Source: Planctomycetota bacterium
GTDB lineage: Bacteria > Planctomycetota > Planctomycetia > Planctomycetales > Planctomycetaceae
Length of the DNA stretch: 64,000 bases
Direction: 5' to 3'
Assembly (NCBI GenBank): GCA_023417655.1
Contig: JAEZFD010000046.1
Location: 1-64,000 of the forward strand
Shown: positions 43,367-52,607 of the stretch, piece after piece
Layout of the letters: every line of letters begins with the position of its first letter
How positions within the stretch are numbered: the stretch's first letter is position 1
Notes under the pieces: model-generated
What the model was told of the DNA's origin: nothing
Seen by the model: the letters and a program-made list of their open reading frames with translations, nothing else
Database searches by the model: none
Position numbers and translations under genes: made by a program

Positions 43367-44233
43367 CTATCTGCGCCGAATGGCGAGTGATGACCCTGCC
43401 ATCACCAGAGTCAGGATTCCAAATCCCCACGCGAGACGTGCAAGATTCTGACGGCCCATTCGGTCTCGGGTGGTTTGATCAATTTTCTTTTTCAGCTCTG
43501 AGGTCAGCCGGACCTCGACGACCACCTGTTGCACTTGCTCGGTGAAGCCCCCGATTTCCAGCGGCCAGGTGATCTGACATTCTTTCAGGATCGCTCCGGT
43601 CGCACGCAGGTCTGAAATCTTGAGAGGGATGTCCCGGGTCATCTCGCTGGAGATCCACCCGGTTTCAGTCAGTTTTGCTGTGAGACTCTTCTCCAGCTGT
43701 GACCATGCTTCCTCTGCCGTCGCGAATCGCTGCGAAGAAATCGTGACCACGTCTGAATGCGAATCGCGGGCTGGAGCGGAGACCCAGGCCGGGACCTCTT
43801 TGATCACTTTCTCGCTCGAGAGATGCGCGTCATGGTACAGGCGTTCGACGACTTTGATCGGCCGACCCGGAATAGATGGGTTTTCAGGTTCAGTTTCTGC
43901 CGGGAGCACTGATTCAACCGACAGAGATTCGTCCCGTGAAATCTGCTCGACGTCCGTAGGGAGTCTCTTTGGTGGCGGAGGCGGCTCCGGATGGGGAGGA
44001 GCAGTTGTAGCAATTGGCGACGCAATTGGGCGCCGGGGTTGCAGTGTCGCTTCCGGATTGATCAGGTTCGGGCCGTCGAGCATCGCCAGCACGACAAAGA
44101 GCATCCCAATAAAAAACAGGCAGGCGACGATTTTTCCGATCACCAGAAAGAGGATTTCGCTGGCGAAGAACAGCATCACGCCAAAGAGCACGATACCGAA
44201 CAGAAACACGAGTAAGAATAAGGCGACGATCAT
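43367..44233 (-). CDS. membrane protein of the kinase operon
   Basis: 288 residues from the ATG at 44231-44233 (MIVALFLLVFLFGIVLFGVM); a TTG nine codons earlier is also in frame. Two hydrophobic helices fill residues 1-50. A Pro-rich linker (PHPEPPPPPKRLPTD) and a soluble domain follow, with a long amphipathic helix (AEEAWSQLEKSLTAKLTETG). The protein ends with a C-terminal transmembrane helix (LAWGFGILTLVMAGSSLAI). No family is recognised. It follows the kinase gene by 33 bp on the same strand, so it is almost surely co-transcribed and may be a kinase partner or substrate. Confidence 0.72.
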   Translation of the reverse strand: MIVALFLLVFLFGIVLFGVMLFFASEILFLVIGKIVACLFFIGMLFVVLAMLDGPNLINPEATLQPRRPIASPIATTAPPHPEPPPPPKRLPTDVEQISRDESLSVESVLPAETEPENPSIPGRPIKVVERLYHDAHLSSEKVIKEVPAWVSAPARDSHSDVVTISSQRFATAEEAWSQLEKSLTAKLTETGWISSEMTRDIPLKISDLRATGAILKECQITWPLEIGGFTEQVQQVVVEVRLTSELKKKIDQTTRDRMGRQNLARLAWGFGILTLVMAGSSLAIRRR

Positions 44234-44266
44234 ATGCTGTTTTCCGCACTGCGATAGCAAACTGCA

Positions 44267-46252
44267 CTAATGGGACCACTCAGGTCGCACCAGGGTTCCA
44301 ACGCGTTCTGAAGGACCGATCCACGGATCGGTGAGCTGAACGGTACAGGCGATGACGGCCGCCCAGGCCAGTCCCCAGGCAACCGGAAAAGCGAAGACCA
44401 GCAGGATGAGCCATGTGGCGAACAGGACGCTCGCGGTTCTCCAGAAGGAAAATCGTTGCTCACGGCGCGGGGACGTCAATTTCGCCCAGTTGATGAAGGC
44501 AAACAGACTTCCGAAGAAGAGCGCATAGCCTGTGAGAGTGGGGCCCTGAGCCTGGGTGATGAGTTCGTGACCAAAGAATTCCCGGACAGCCCCGAGTGCC
44601 TTGTTGGATTCGAACATGCGCATCTGCACGAAGAGGAACTGATGGACGTATGCAATCTGAACACCGACCACGACTCCCACGAGTGATTTTGCCCAGAAGG
44701 AGACAGGCGCCTTGGGTGACTGTGACTGCAGCCAGCGGATGAAAGCGACTCCCCAGCAGGCAATGATGACGCCAGATACGAAGAGACCAATATGTGTGGG
44801 CTGAACTTCGGCGCTTTTCGGAACCGTAAAGAGCGATGGTCGAATGATGGAGAGCAACAGCGATAGCAGTAAGCCAACGGGCGCGGCCAAGCTGGCCATT
44901 GCCAATGCTCTTGCGAGGAGATTCCGCTTCTGAATCTCGGTCGTCGGTTCATTCTTTATGCCGAGTGTCTCCATCGAACTCGTCGCCATTGGCGTGGCGA
45001 CAGTGGCGCCAATGGCAGGTGAATCAGGTCTCGGCCAAATCGGGCGAAACAAGTCAATTCGTTTCCAGGCTAACAGACCCGTGATCACGAACAGCGCTCC
45101 CAAAAAGATGCCTCTCGACATTCGGTGTGGAGGAACAAGATGGGAGAATGGCAGATGAGGTCCCGCCGCACCCAAGATCGACAGAACGATGATTAAAGCT
45201 CCCAATCCAATCAGGACGACGTGCCTGGAAAGATTGCTGTCGATTCCGGGGGAGCACGCCCTCACTCCAGACCAAGTCTGCTTACTGTCGGCTTTGTGAA
45301 CGCGGTGTTTGGAGTAAGTCCCGCATCCTTTCCAGTGATGATTCCAATGTCCGCCGCAATATTTCTTTTTGCGATGCGTTTCAGGTGCTCCGTTACGACG
45401 CGAGTCGCTGGAAAAGGATTCGGCCGTCCCACCATGATTGCGGGGAGGAGGTGGTGTCCCGCCCGGAGCAGCTTCAAGGAACGCCTGAGCGAGTGCCCCT
45501 GCGCTCGAATAGCGCTGGCGTGGATCTTTGTTTAACGCCTTTCCAATCACCGGACGCAGCTGAGTCGGCAGTTTTGAGAGATCTGGCTGCGCGGTCAGGT
45601 GCTTCAGAAGAATTTCGCCGGTCGATTCGCCTTCAAACGGGACATCTCCCGTCAGCATTTCATACAGCATGATGCCGAGTGCATAGACATCGACTTCCCG
45701 CCCATAGGAGCCTTTGGCGACTTCTGGTGCCATGTAATAGACGGTGCCGACGCTCTGGGTCTGGGCGCTCCGCTGGCTGGCAGAAATGAACTTGGAAAGT
45801 CCGACGTCTCCGATTTTCACAGTACCGGACTGCAGAAAGACGTTGGCCGGTTTCAGGTCGCGATGAACGAGTCCTCGCTGGTGGAGGAAGTCGATTCCCG
45901 CTGCGATCCCCTGGAGCCACTGCCTGACCTGCTCGATCGGAAGTCCCTTAGGGTGATTGCGTAGAGTCTGATCCAGCGTGAGACCGGAGACGTACTCCAT
46001 GACGATCCAGTGATCCCCGTCGTCATCCTTTAAAATGTCGAAGATCGTCACCAGATTGGGGTGCGACAGGTTCAGACACTGCTGCACTCCGCGCAGCTCG
46101 ACTTCTGTATTGTGCTGCAGCAGCTTGAGCGCGACTTCGCGACCGGCATCAGAGACGGCGTAGTAAACTTCTCCAAAACCGCCGCGATAAATCGCGCGTT
46201 TGATGGTGAAGCCGGGAAGTGGTCGCGATTCGGGAGCAAACGTGAATTTCAT
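44267..46252 (-). CDS. multi-pass transmembrane Ser/Thr protein kinase
   Basis: 661 residues from the ATG at 46250-46252 (MKFTFAPESRPLPGFTIKRA; AGGA eight bases upstream); a 30-residue upstream extension is not supported. Residues 14-262 are a PKN/Hanks-type kinase: IYRGGFGEVYYAVSD, the ATP-anchoring K43, HRDLKPANV (D132, K134), D149-V-G where DFG is usual, and MAPEVAKGSYGREVDVYALG. A linker rich in His, Lys, Cys and Trp follows (about 293-325), then about eight transmembrane helices from 344 to 640. It phosphorylates Ser/Thr residues. The membrane part, unlike the usual single helix, could sense something itself. It sits in a four-gene run. Confidence 0.9.
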   Translation of the reverse strand: MKFTFAPESRPLPGFTIKRAIYRGGFGEVYYAVSDAGREVALKLLQHNTEVELRGVQQCLNLSHPNLVTIFDILKDDDGDHWIVMEYVSGLTLDQTLRNHPKGLPIEQVRQWLQGIAAGIDFLHQRGLVHRDLKPANVFLQSGTVKIGDVGLSKFISASQRSAQTQSVGTVYYMAPEVAKGSYGREVDVYALGIMLYEMLTGDVPFEGESTGEILLKHLTAQPDLSKLPTQLRPVIGKALNKDPRQRYSSAGALAQAFLEAAPGGTPPPPRNHGGTAESFSSDSRRNGAPETHRKKKYCGGHWNHHWKGCGTYSKHRVHKADSKQTWSGVRACSPGIDSNLSRHVVLIGLGALIIVLSILGAAGPHLPFSHLVPPHRMSRGIFLGALFVITGLLAWKRIDLFRPIWPRPDSPAIGATVATPMATSSMETLGIKNEPTTEIQKRNLLARALAMASLAAPVGLLLSLLLSIIRPSLFTVPKSAEVQPTHIGLFVSGVIIACWGVAFIRWLQSQSPKAPVSFWAKSLVGVVVGVQIAYVHQFLFVQMRMFESNKALGAVREFFGHELITQAQGPTLTGYALFFGSLFAFINWAKLTSPRREQRFSFWRTASVLFATWLILLVFAFPVAWGLAWAAVIACTVQLTDPWIGPSERVGTLVRPEWSH

Positions 46253-46404
46253 CGCACACATCCTGCTTCCGCACTGTTGATCCGTGAACGTGATCCGTGA
46301 AGGTCTGAAGCCCCGCTGACCCGAGATGTGCTGGCGTGACATTGAAGTCTCGAATGACTGACAGAAGAAACGCTTCAGGCCTGTCGGCGGATCAAGAATT
46401 CTCC

Positions 46405-47010
46405 TCAGCTCGTGAGAGGTTCAAAACGAAATCGCCATCCATCTTGCTGATAATCCTGTAAGGAAGCGAAGGGCACGGAGGATGATGTTGTTTCGTCCTC
46501 CTCAATTCGTCCCCACAGGTCGCCGTCGTACTCGTAAATGACCCAGCGATTTTCCCAGTGAGGACACGGAACGTGGGTCTGCTTGCCGGGTCCGATCAGA
46601 CAAGCTCCCTGAAACAGGACCACACCATCCAGGTGATCCACCGTGCGGTGTTCTCCGAGTGAAAATCCAGCGGATTCACACAGCGGGGAAGGAAGCCTCC
46701 ACTGAGTTCTGACGATTCCATTCAGAGAAATTTCATCCTGATCAAACAGACGTGTTGGCGTGCTGATCTCCTGACCGTTGAGTTCGCAAGCTCCAGCGGG
46801 ATGAAGCCAGTGACAACCTTCCGATCGACTCCAGATCGCATGTTCTGTCCGCAGAGCAGCAGGCCATCTAAGTTGATAACCGGAACCGGGGCGCGTCGAG
46901 CCTCCTCCCCAGACAAGTTGATCTCGAAACCACAACAGCCAGCATCCTCCGCCGTCGATCCACAGCAAACACCCGGCTGACTCTTTTAATGAAATTCGAC
47001 GATTGGACAT
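46405..47010 (-). CDS. FHA-like domain protein
   Basis: 201 residues from the ATG at 47008-47010 (MSNRRISLKESAGCLLWIDG); the open frame extends a further 16 residues. The first 90 residues follow a degraded FHA pattern: GGCWLLWFRDQLVWGGG, EHAIWSRSEGCHWLHPAG, then LNGQEISTPTRLFDQDEISL. The second half resembles the same fold in shorter form (DGVVLFQGACLIGPGKQTHV, then WENRWVIYEYDGDLWGRI). FHA domains bind phosphothreonine peptides, and the gene lies 152 bp upstream of the Ser/Thr kinase gene. The key FHA Arg and Ser are not clearly conserved, so phosphopeptide binding is only suspected. Confidence 0.65.
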   Translation of the reverse strand: MSNRRISLKESAGCLLWIDGGGCWLLWFRDQLVWGGGSTRPGSGYQLRWPAALRTEHAIWSRSEGCHWLHPAGACELNGQEISTPTRLFDQDEISLNGIVRTQWRLPSPLCESAGFSLGEHRTVDHLDGVVLFQGACLIGPGKQTHVPCPHWENRWVIYEYDGDLWGRIEEDETTSSSVPFASLQDYQQDGWRFRFEPLTS

Positions 47011-47100
47011 CACATGACAAAGATGGAATCGAAATGCAGGACATTCGTAACAGAACACTCCCGAAGGTGAAGTTTCACCGCGGGAGCGTCACTGTTCTGA

Positions 47101-47934
47101 TTATCGCGAATGATTGCCATGGGAATCCAGTCGCTCTGCCATCCGGTCATCCGGTGACTTGCTAAAGTAGGATTCGACTTTCTGCGCGATGTCGCCGGGT
47201 TCATCGGCTTCAACTTCTCGTTCGACAGGAATCAGCCCATTCAAATCTCCTTCGGAGGCGAGAACGGCGTCTTCGATGTCCAGTCGCTTCTCGATCGTTG
47301 CAATCAGGGACTTCACGCGAGCAAGTTGAGAGTTGTCGACATGTAACCCGTGAATCTCCCGACGGGCATGCACAGTGCGAAGTCGAGCTTCCAGTCGTTC
47401 AAGCTCCGCTTCGAGAGTCTTCCGCTGCGACAGCATGCCTTCGAGTGTTTCCCGATTGGCACTGAGTGCGGCTTCTTTTGCGGCGAGAATTTCCCGTTCT
47501 CGTTTGACGGTCTCTTCTGCGATTTTGAAGCGTTTGAACCGTTCAGCGAGATCCTTTTCGACCTCCTGCCGGCTATATCGATTTCCGGCATATACAAACC
47601 GGGTGTCCTCACGCTTCAGGTCGTCCGTGAGCGCCAGGATCGATTCCTGCTGCGCGGCGAGTTGCTTTTCCCGCTTCTGAATCGATGCCTGTAGCTGGGC
47701 GACATCGACCTGTTCTTCCGCAATCAGGTGCATCGATTTGCGTACCTGAGGCAACAGCCGTTCGACTTCATGTCGAGCACGTTCGATTTCGAATTCGAGC
47801 GGAACTTCTCCACGAACATGCTGTCGGGCAGATGCTAAACCCGTTCGGGCATAACTGAAGACATCTTTACCAAAGAACACGCCTCCCAGCGTCGCAGCGG
47901 CGACGACTCCGAGAATGGTTTTGCGAATGAACAT
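47101..47934 (-). CDS. membrane-anchored coiled-coil protein
   Basis: 277 residues from the ATG at 47932-47934 (MFIRKTILGVVAAATLGGVF; AGGAG seven bases upstream). A single N-terminal helix (about 6-24) precedes a very long coiled coil (about 45-230), e.g. ARHEVERLLPQVRKSMHLIA, IQKREKQLAAQQESILAL and LEGMLSQRKTLEAELERLEA. A short acidic C-terminal part follows. It heads the minus-strand run with the FHA-like protein (90 bp gap) and the kinase. A structural or signal-relay role at the membrane is inferred; no family is recognised. Confidence 0.75.
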   Translation of the reverse strand: MFIRKTILGVVAAATLGGVFFGKDVFSYARTGLASARQHVRGEVPLEFEIERARHEVERLLPQVRKSMHLIAEEQVDVAQLQASIQKREKQLAAQQESILALTDDLKREDTRFVYAGNRYSRQEVEKDLAERFKRFKIAEETVKREREILAAKEAALSANRETLEGMLSQRKTLEAELERLEARLRTVHARREIHGLHVDNSQLARVKSLIATIEKRLDIEDAVLASEGDLNGLIPVEREVEADEPGDIAQKVESYFSKSPDDRMAERLDSHGNHSR

Positions 47935-48591
47935 GATTAACTCCTGTGCGGAAGAAATCCGATTTCCAGGCGATCTTGAATCGCTCCGGACAACCGGTGC
48001 CGACCGGTCGCCGCGAGTGTGGGCATCGTTCATTGCTCGAGCAGTATCATTCACATCGCCCGACGCCGACACGACAAGTTTTATGGCCAGTCGTGCCGGT
48101 CAGAATGTGCCCCCACACAGAGTGATTCGCAGGAGCGGCGAGAATCTTGGATGGAATTCGGAGAAATTTCGATTTTTTTTAAAGGGATTGAATTCCGGGT
48201 GAGCAGTTGCCTGATTATTGCATTCCAGAGCAAATCTCAGCTGTAGGCCTCTTCCAAAGGGGGCAAATTCATGTCCGCTCGGCCGGAATGTGCCAAATGG
48301 CAGAAGGAACAGGAGGCAGCAGACGCCAAACCTTGGGCCGTCCATACGGTCGGGAGGCCCCTGCCTGCAGGGAAATCGTGGCCTTCGGTGACCGCACAGT
48401 CTTGTTCTCATGCCAGCGTCGGCGCTATGATAACGGTCTAGTCAGGTGTGTCTTCTCCGGAAAACTCTGTCCTGATTCGCGACGATATCAACGTTGAACT
48501 GCGTCCCCCCCTTGCACCGTCAGGTCACTGCACCTGTTACTTACCGACCTTTCAGTTTCGACCACTGGTCGACCCCGCACAGGACCGAGTT
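47935..48591. other. divergent intergenic region of about 660 bases
   Basis: It separates the minus-strand coiled-coil/kinase operon from the plus-strand TlpA gene and must contain both promoters. An AT-rich patch with eight T residues lies at 48173-48180. The open frames crossing it do not look like real proteins. Confidence 0.4.
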
Positions 48592-49785
48592 ATGGTTTCC
48601 CTTCGCCCGACTCTGAGCGCTGCATGCTGCCACGCAGCTCTGACTTTGGGACTCTTGAGTTCACCGGCCTGGTCGGCCGATCCTCCATCTGCTCCCGCCA
48701 AGACCGCACCGGCTCCTGCAGCTGATCCGTTTGCGATTCCGGAAGGGAACGATGAACGTGCTTTGCAGATGTTTCTGCAACGCCTGCTGCAGGCCGAACC
48801 GGGTGAGCCAACCCCTGAGAAAATCTCCGAACATCTGAACAAGATCGAAGGAGTGGTCGCACAGGTTCTCGCCCGTCCGGTCGGAGATCAGTTTTATAAG
48901 AGCGTTGCTGAACTGCGTCTGCAGTTGTTCACCGTTCTGAATGATCTCGGTGATCGCACTGCAGCCGCCCGATCAGAGGCCTTCCTGAAGGAACTCGCTG
49001 CCAGCAATCGGGCAGGTGTGCCGGCTCTCGCTCAGCGATACCTGATGTCACAGCGGATTGAGAAGATCTCTCAGCTTCCGCCAGAGGGGCAGAAAGCCGT
49101 TGTCGATGAAGTCCTCGGACTGATTAAGAATGTCAAGAAGGGGGACGACGAAGCACTCGAGTATGCAATCGAGAGCTCGATGACCCTGAACGGCCTGCTG
49201 CAGCGTGAAAACTCGCCGCTCGCTATTACTGCCATCGAAGGAATGATCCCGGCGATTCAGGCCCTGAATGATGAACGACTCGTGGAAGTCGTCAACAGCC
49301 TGCAGGGAACTCTGCGTCGATTGAAGCTGGTTGGCAACGCTCCGGAGATCGCCGGAAAAACGATCGATGGACAGGACTTCAACATTGCCAGCCTGAAGGG
49401 CAAAGTTGTTCTCATCGATTTCTGGGCCACTTGGTGCGGTCCCTGTAAAGCAGAAATGCCAGGCCTGAAGCGCCTCCGCGAAGCCTATGGCCCGGAGAAG
49501 TTTGAAATCGTTGGCGTGAACGTTGATACCGAAAAGGAAGACGTTCAGAAGTACCTCGCCCAGACCGGCATCGCCTGGCCGCAGCTTTATGAGGAAAATC
49601 AGGAAGCCTCGGATCCAAAGTGGCCAGCTCGCTACTACGACATCCGCGCCTTGCCCACGACGATCCTGGTCAACGCCGAAGGGAAAGTTGTCGCCCTGAA
49701 TCCACGCGGACCGATTCTGGAAGAAGAACTGACCAAACTGCTCGGTCCCGTTCCGGAACGCAAAACCGAAGAAGCTGCCAAGTAG
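48592..49785 (+). CDS. exported TlpA-type thioredoxin-fold protein
   Basis: 397 residues from the ATG at 48592 (MVSLRPTLSAACCHAALTLG, signal peptide; AGGA eight bases upstream); the frame is open 48 residues further but reads as non-coding. A helical domain of about 200 residues (LQMFLQRLLQAEPGEPTPEK, LAQRYLMSQRIEKISQLPPE) precedes a TlpA/ResA-type thioredoxin domain. In the latter, LKGKVVLIDFWATWCGPCKA has redox Cys 282 and 285, and LPTTILVNAEGKVVALNPRG the cis-Pro. It probably reduces disulfides or serves cytochrome c maturation in the periplasm. The N-terminal helical half has no known relative. A terminator follows. Confidence 0.87.
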   Translation: MVSLRPTLSAACCHAALTLGLLSSPAWSADPPSAPAKTAPAPAADPFAIPEGNDERALQMFLQRLLQAEPGEPTPEKISEHLNKIEGVVAQVLARPVGDQFYKSVAELRLQLFTVLNDLGDRTAAARSEAFLKELAASNRAGVPALAQRYLMSQRIEKISQLPPEGQKAVVDEVLGLIKNVKKGDDEALEYAIESSMTLNGLLQRENSPLAITAIEGMIPAIQALNDERLVEVVNSLQGTLRRLKLVGNAPEIAGKTIDGQDFNIASLKGKVVLIDFWATWCGPCKAEMPGLKRLREAYGPEKFEIVGVNVDTEKEDVQKYLAQTGIAWPQLYEENQEASDPKWPARYYDIRALPTTILVNAEGKVVALNPRGPILEEELTKLLGPVPERKTEEAAK

Positions 49786-49859
49786 GACTCTGCCGCAGTT
49801 CATCCCAAGTCCATCCTGTTGGACCGCGGGCTGAGATCATCGATTCGTAGAACTTGCAG

Positions 49860-49892
49860 ACGCGTTCAATCGAAAGGTTGAACGCGTTTTTT
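49860..49892 (+). terminator. intrinsic terminator of the TlpA gene
   Basis: ACGCGTTCAA (49860-49869) pairs perfectly with TTGAACGCGT (49878-49887) around an eight-base loop and is followed by five more T residues. Confidence 0.92.
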
Positions 49893-49955
49893 CGTACTCG
49901 AATTCCCGATCTCGATCTTTGAAACGCAGAAGCTGTCGAGTCAGTGCGAGAAAAA

Positions 49956-50900
49956 TCACAGAATCAGACATTCGCCATCACCTCGTTCAGGACAGATGGT
50001 CGAGTCGCTTGCTTCCAACTGGAGAGTCAGGTGCTGCAGAGGAAACGATGCTCTCAGGGCCTGCTGCAGGTCAATCAGGACTGCATCGTGCGGGTGGCCT
50101 GACATCAGGACGACATGTGCTGAAAGGGCGCTGAGTCCACTGGCGATCGTCCAGACGTGTAAGCAGTGGACGTCATTCACCCCAGGAATTTCGAGCATCC
50201 GCTGACGGACCAGATCGACATTAATCTCGCGCGGAGCGTGCTCCATCAGAACGCGAAGCGCGTCCGACAGAAGCCGCCAGGCGGAGACGAAGATCAACAG
50301 ACAGGCCAGGATACTCGCAACCGGGTCGGCCCAGGTCCAGCCTAACGTCCAGACCAGAACTGCGGCAACGATGACTGCGACGCTCCCCAGGGCGTCTCCC
50401 ATCACGTGCAGCCAGGCACCTCTCAAGTTGAGATTGTGGTTGCGGTCTCCATGTAGGATCCCCAAGCTGATCAGATTGACGATCAATCCCCCACAGGCAA
50501 TCGCCAGCATTGGCCCAGCGAGAATGGGAGAAGGGGAGGCCAGACGCTCCCAGGCTTCCAGCAGAATGCCGCCCGCGACGACAAACAGGAGAGAACCGTT
50601 GATCAGTGCTCCGAGGATCTCCGCTCGGTGCAGACCGAATGTCTGGTGCCCCAGAGGACGGCGGGTCGCCAGCTGAAATGCCAACAGGCTGACGATCAGC
50701 GAGGTCACATCGGACACCATATGTCCGGCGTCCGCCAGCAGCGCCAGGGAGCCACTCCAGAAGCCCCCAACGACTTCCAGAATGCAGTAACCAGCCACCA
50801 GGATCAGGACGAACCAAAGTCGCTTTCCCATCGCCGCAGTGTGATGGTGAGCCTGGTGATGGTGTGTTTGTTCTTCGTGATGCGAGCAGCTGCTGGCCAA
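49956..50900 (-). CDS. cation diffusion facilitator (zinc exporter)
   Basis: About 314 residues from a TTG at 50898-50900 (GGAG seven bases upstream), giving MASSCSHHEEQTHHHQAHHH; an earlier TTG at 50951 adds 17 residues. A His-rich N-terminus is followed by six transmembrane helices with the CDF metal sites (SGSLALLADAGHMVSDVTSL, HxxxD in helix 2, and LRGAWLHVMGDALGSVAVIV, HxxxD in helix 5). A C-terminal cytoplasmic dimer domain ends the protein (VHCLHVWTIASGLSALSAHV). It exports Zn2+ (possibly Co2+ or Cd2+) against a proton gradient. The His-rich segments suggest zinc. It is divergent from the next glycosyltransferase. Confidence 0.92.
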   Translation of the reverse strand: MASSCSHHEEQTHHHQAHHHTAAMGKRLWFVLILVAGYCILEVVGGFWSGSLALLADAGHMVSDVTSLIVSLLAFQLATRRPLGHQTFGLHRAEILGALINGSLLFVVAGGILLEAWERLASPSPILAGPMLAIACGGLIVNLISLGILHGDRNHNLNLRGAWLHVMGDALGSVAVIVAAVLVWTLGWTWADPVASILACLLIFVSAWRLLSDALRVLMEHAPREINVDLVRQRMLEIPGVNDVHCLHVWTIASGLSALSAHVVLMSGHPHDAVLIDLQQALRASFPLQHLTLQLEASDSTICPERGDGECLIL

Positions 50901-51122
50901 GGGAATTCTCCGCGGTTCGAGCGTTTCTGAAACGGTGATAATCAGTCTCAATCCGTTGCGTCTTTGGCGGAAGCCCTTGATCCCTCAGGGAGAATTTTCC
51001 AAGGTTCAGGTCTCAATGAGGATTCAAATTTCTCGAGTCTGCCAGTTATCCTCATCCTCGTCAACGACGGTCATTTGGCAACCGTCCGGCTGAATTCAAA
51101 TTCCTTTCAGGACGGCGATGGA

Positions 51123-52607
51123 ATGCAGCGACTGCCTCAGAGTGATCGAGCTCAACTGACAAGAGCGTCGCTGGTTTTCCCTGTCCTGGCGACGATTCTC
51201 ACCTGGGGCTTATTTCTGGCTTACTATCAGACCCGATTTGGTCTTGATGAACCCCCGAGCCCTTCAGGTGATGAAGTCGATTATGACGCGATGGGCTGGG
51301 AACTGAGTCACGGACGTGGATTTCAGATTGATCTGACGAACCCGGAATTCCGTCGCCCGTACGATCAGGCTGCGGAGACGGAACCCCGATTTCAGCTCTC
51401 TGACTCCCGTCGCGGTCTCATCGTCTATCGGCCCCCCGGGTTTCCGGTGATCATTGCTTTCACCGATCTGTTGCTAGGGCGGCAATTCTGGGGAATTCGA
51501 GTTTTCAATTCCGGTTGCATGGCCGCGACCTGTGGCATTCTCGTCTGGTGGCTGCAGCAGCGGCAGGGGCGACTCGCGGCACTCCTGGGACTGGGATTTT
51601 TCGTCGCAGTGGATGTGCGGACTCGCCTGTATGGTCGGACGATTCTGACGGAGCCTCTGTCGGTCCTGCTGGTGACGGCACTGGCGACGATGCTGTTGTT
51701 TCAGTGGCGCGGAGCGACTCTGCGCCGGACTCTCGTCATCGGAATCACATTCGGATTGGCGTATCTCGTTCGATCTCTCTTTATTCTCTGGGCACCAGGG
51801 ATGGTTGTGCTGACAGCAATCCTTCCGGCGATGGGAGCCGCTTCAGGAAAGAAATTGTCGGTCGCACTCCGTCATGGGGCCGTCTTTACGATGGCGGCGT
51901 TCATAATCATGCTCCCCTGGATGGTCAGGAATTGCGTAGTGCTGGAATCGTTTCAACCGCTGGGGACGCAAGGGGCAGGGCAGATGTCGGCCGCCTTCAG
52001 TGATATTGCGTGGAGAACTCGTGGCCTCTGGAGCAATTTGGAAACAGAAGGGTTCTACGACGAGGTGCTCAGCAGTGACATGTCACTGGTCGAACGAGAG
52101 AAGGTGATTGCCGCTGTTTCATCGCAGCGAGCGAAGGAGTGGATCTTATCGCACCCACTGAAGGCAATTGCACTGGGGCCCATCAAAATCGTGCAGGAGC
52201 TGCTTCCCAGAACTTGGGGTGAAGCGGTCATTCTGCCGCTCGCCATCCTGGGCTGCTATTTCAGTCGGCGAGATCGACTGTCTCAAATTGGGATCGCCCT
52301 GTTCTTCATCAATGCGGTGGCAATCGCAGCGACATGGTCAGTGGAAGGACGTTTCCTTTTTCCGGTTCTGGCGATCGTTCATTATTGGGCAGCAATTGGC
52401 CTGCTCACCTTGGTCAAGCTGATTCTGCCGTCGCTGCCACGGGAGTGGTTGGAACCTCAGCAGCTTGATGGCCCCCCTGAACCATCCGGCGCGTCAGCGC
52501 CGCCTCCCAGATCAGCAAACCCATCACGGCCAGCAGAAGGAGCCACCAGAACTCGACTCGCGGCCGCTCGGATGTCTGCAGCGTCATTAGGTCCCCTGAA
52601 TTCATGA
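51123..52607 (+). CDS. GT-C type integral membrane glycosyltransferase
   Basis: 494 residues from the ATG at 51123 (MQRLPQSDRAQLTRASLVFP). Ten or more transmembrane helices carry the GT-C marks: GDEVDYDAMGWELSHGRGFQ in the first periplasmic loop (the DE pair), RPPGFPVIIAFTDLLLG, YGRTILTEPLSVLLVTALAT and the late MLPWMVRNCVVLESFQPLGT. These ArnT/PMT-like enzymes move a sugar from a polyprenyl-phosphate carrier. The last 55 residues (from about 440) are Pro/Ser/Ala-rich and antisense to the end of the next gene, a sign that the natural stop has been lost or that the true end lies earlier. The acceptor is unknown. Confidence 0.82.
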   Translation: MQRLPQSDRAQLTRASLVFPVLATILTWGLFLAYYQTRFGLDEPPSPSGDEVDYDAMGWELSHGRGFQIDLTNPEFRRPYDQAAETEPRFQLSDSRRGLIVYRPPGFPVIIAFTDLLLGRQFWGIRVFNSGCMAATCGILVWWLQQRQGRLAALLGLGFFVAVDVRTRLYGRTILTEPLSVLLVTALATMLLFQWRGATLRRTLVIGITFGLAYLVRSLFILWAPGMVVLTAILPAMGAASGKKLSVALRHGAVFTMAAFIIMLPWMVRNCVVLESFQPLGTQGAGQMSAAFSDIAWRTRGLWSNLETEGFYDEVLSSDMSLVEREKVIAAVSSQRAKEWILSHPLKAIALGPIKIVQELLPRTWGEAVILPLAILGCYFSRRDRLSQIGIALFFINAVAIAATWSVEGRFLFPVLAIVHYWAAIGLLTLVKLILPSLPREWLEPQQLDGPPEPSGASAPPPRSANPSRPAEGATRTRLAAARMSAASLGPLNS

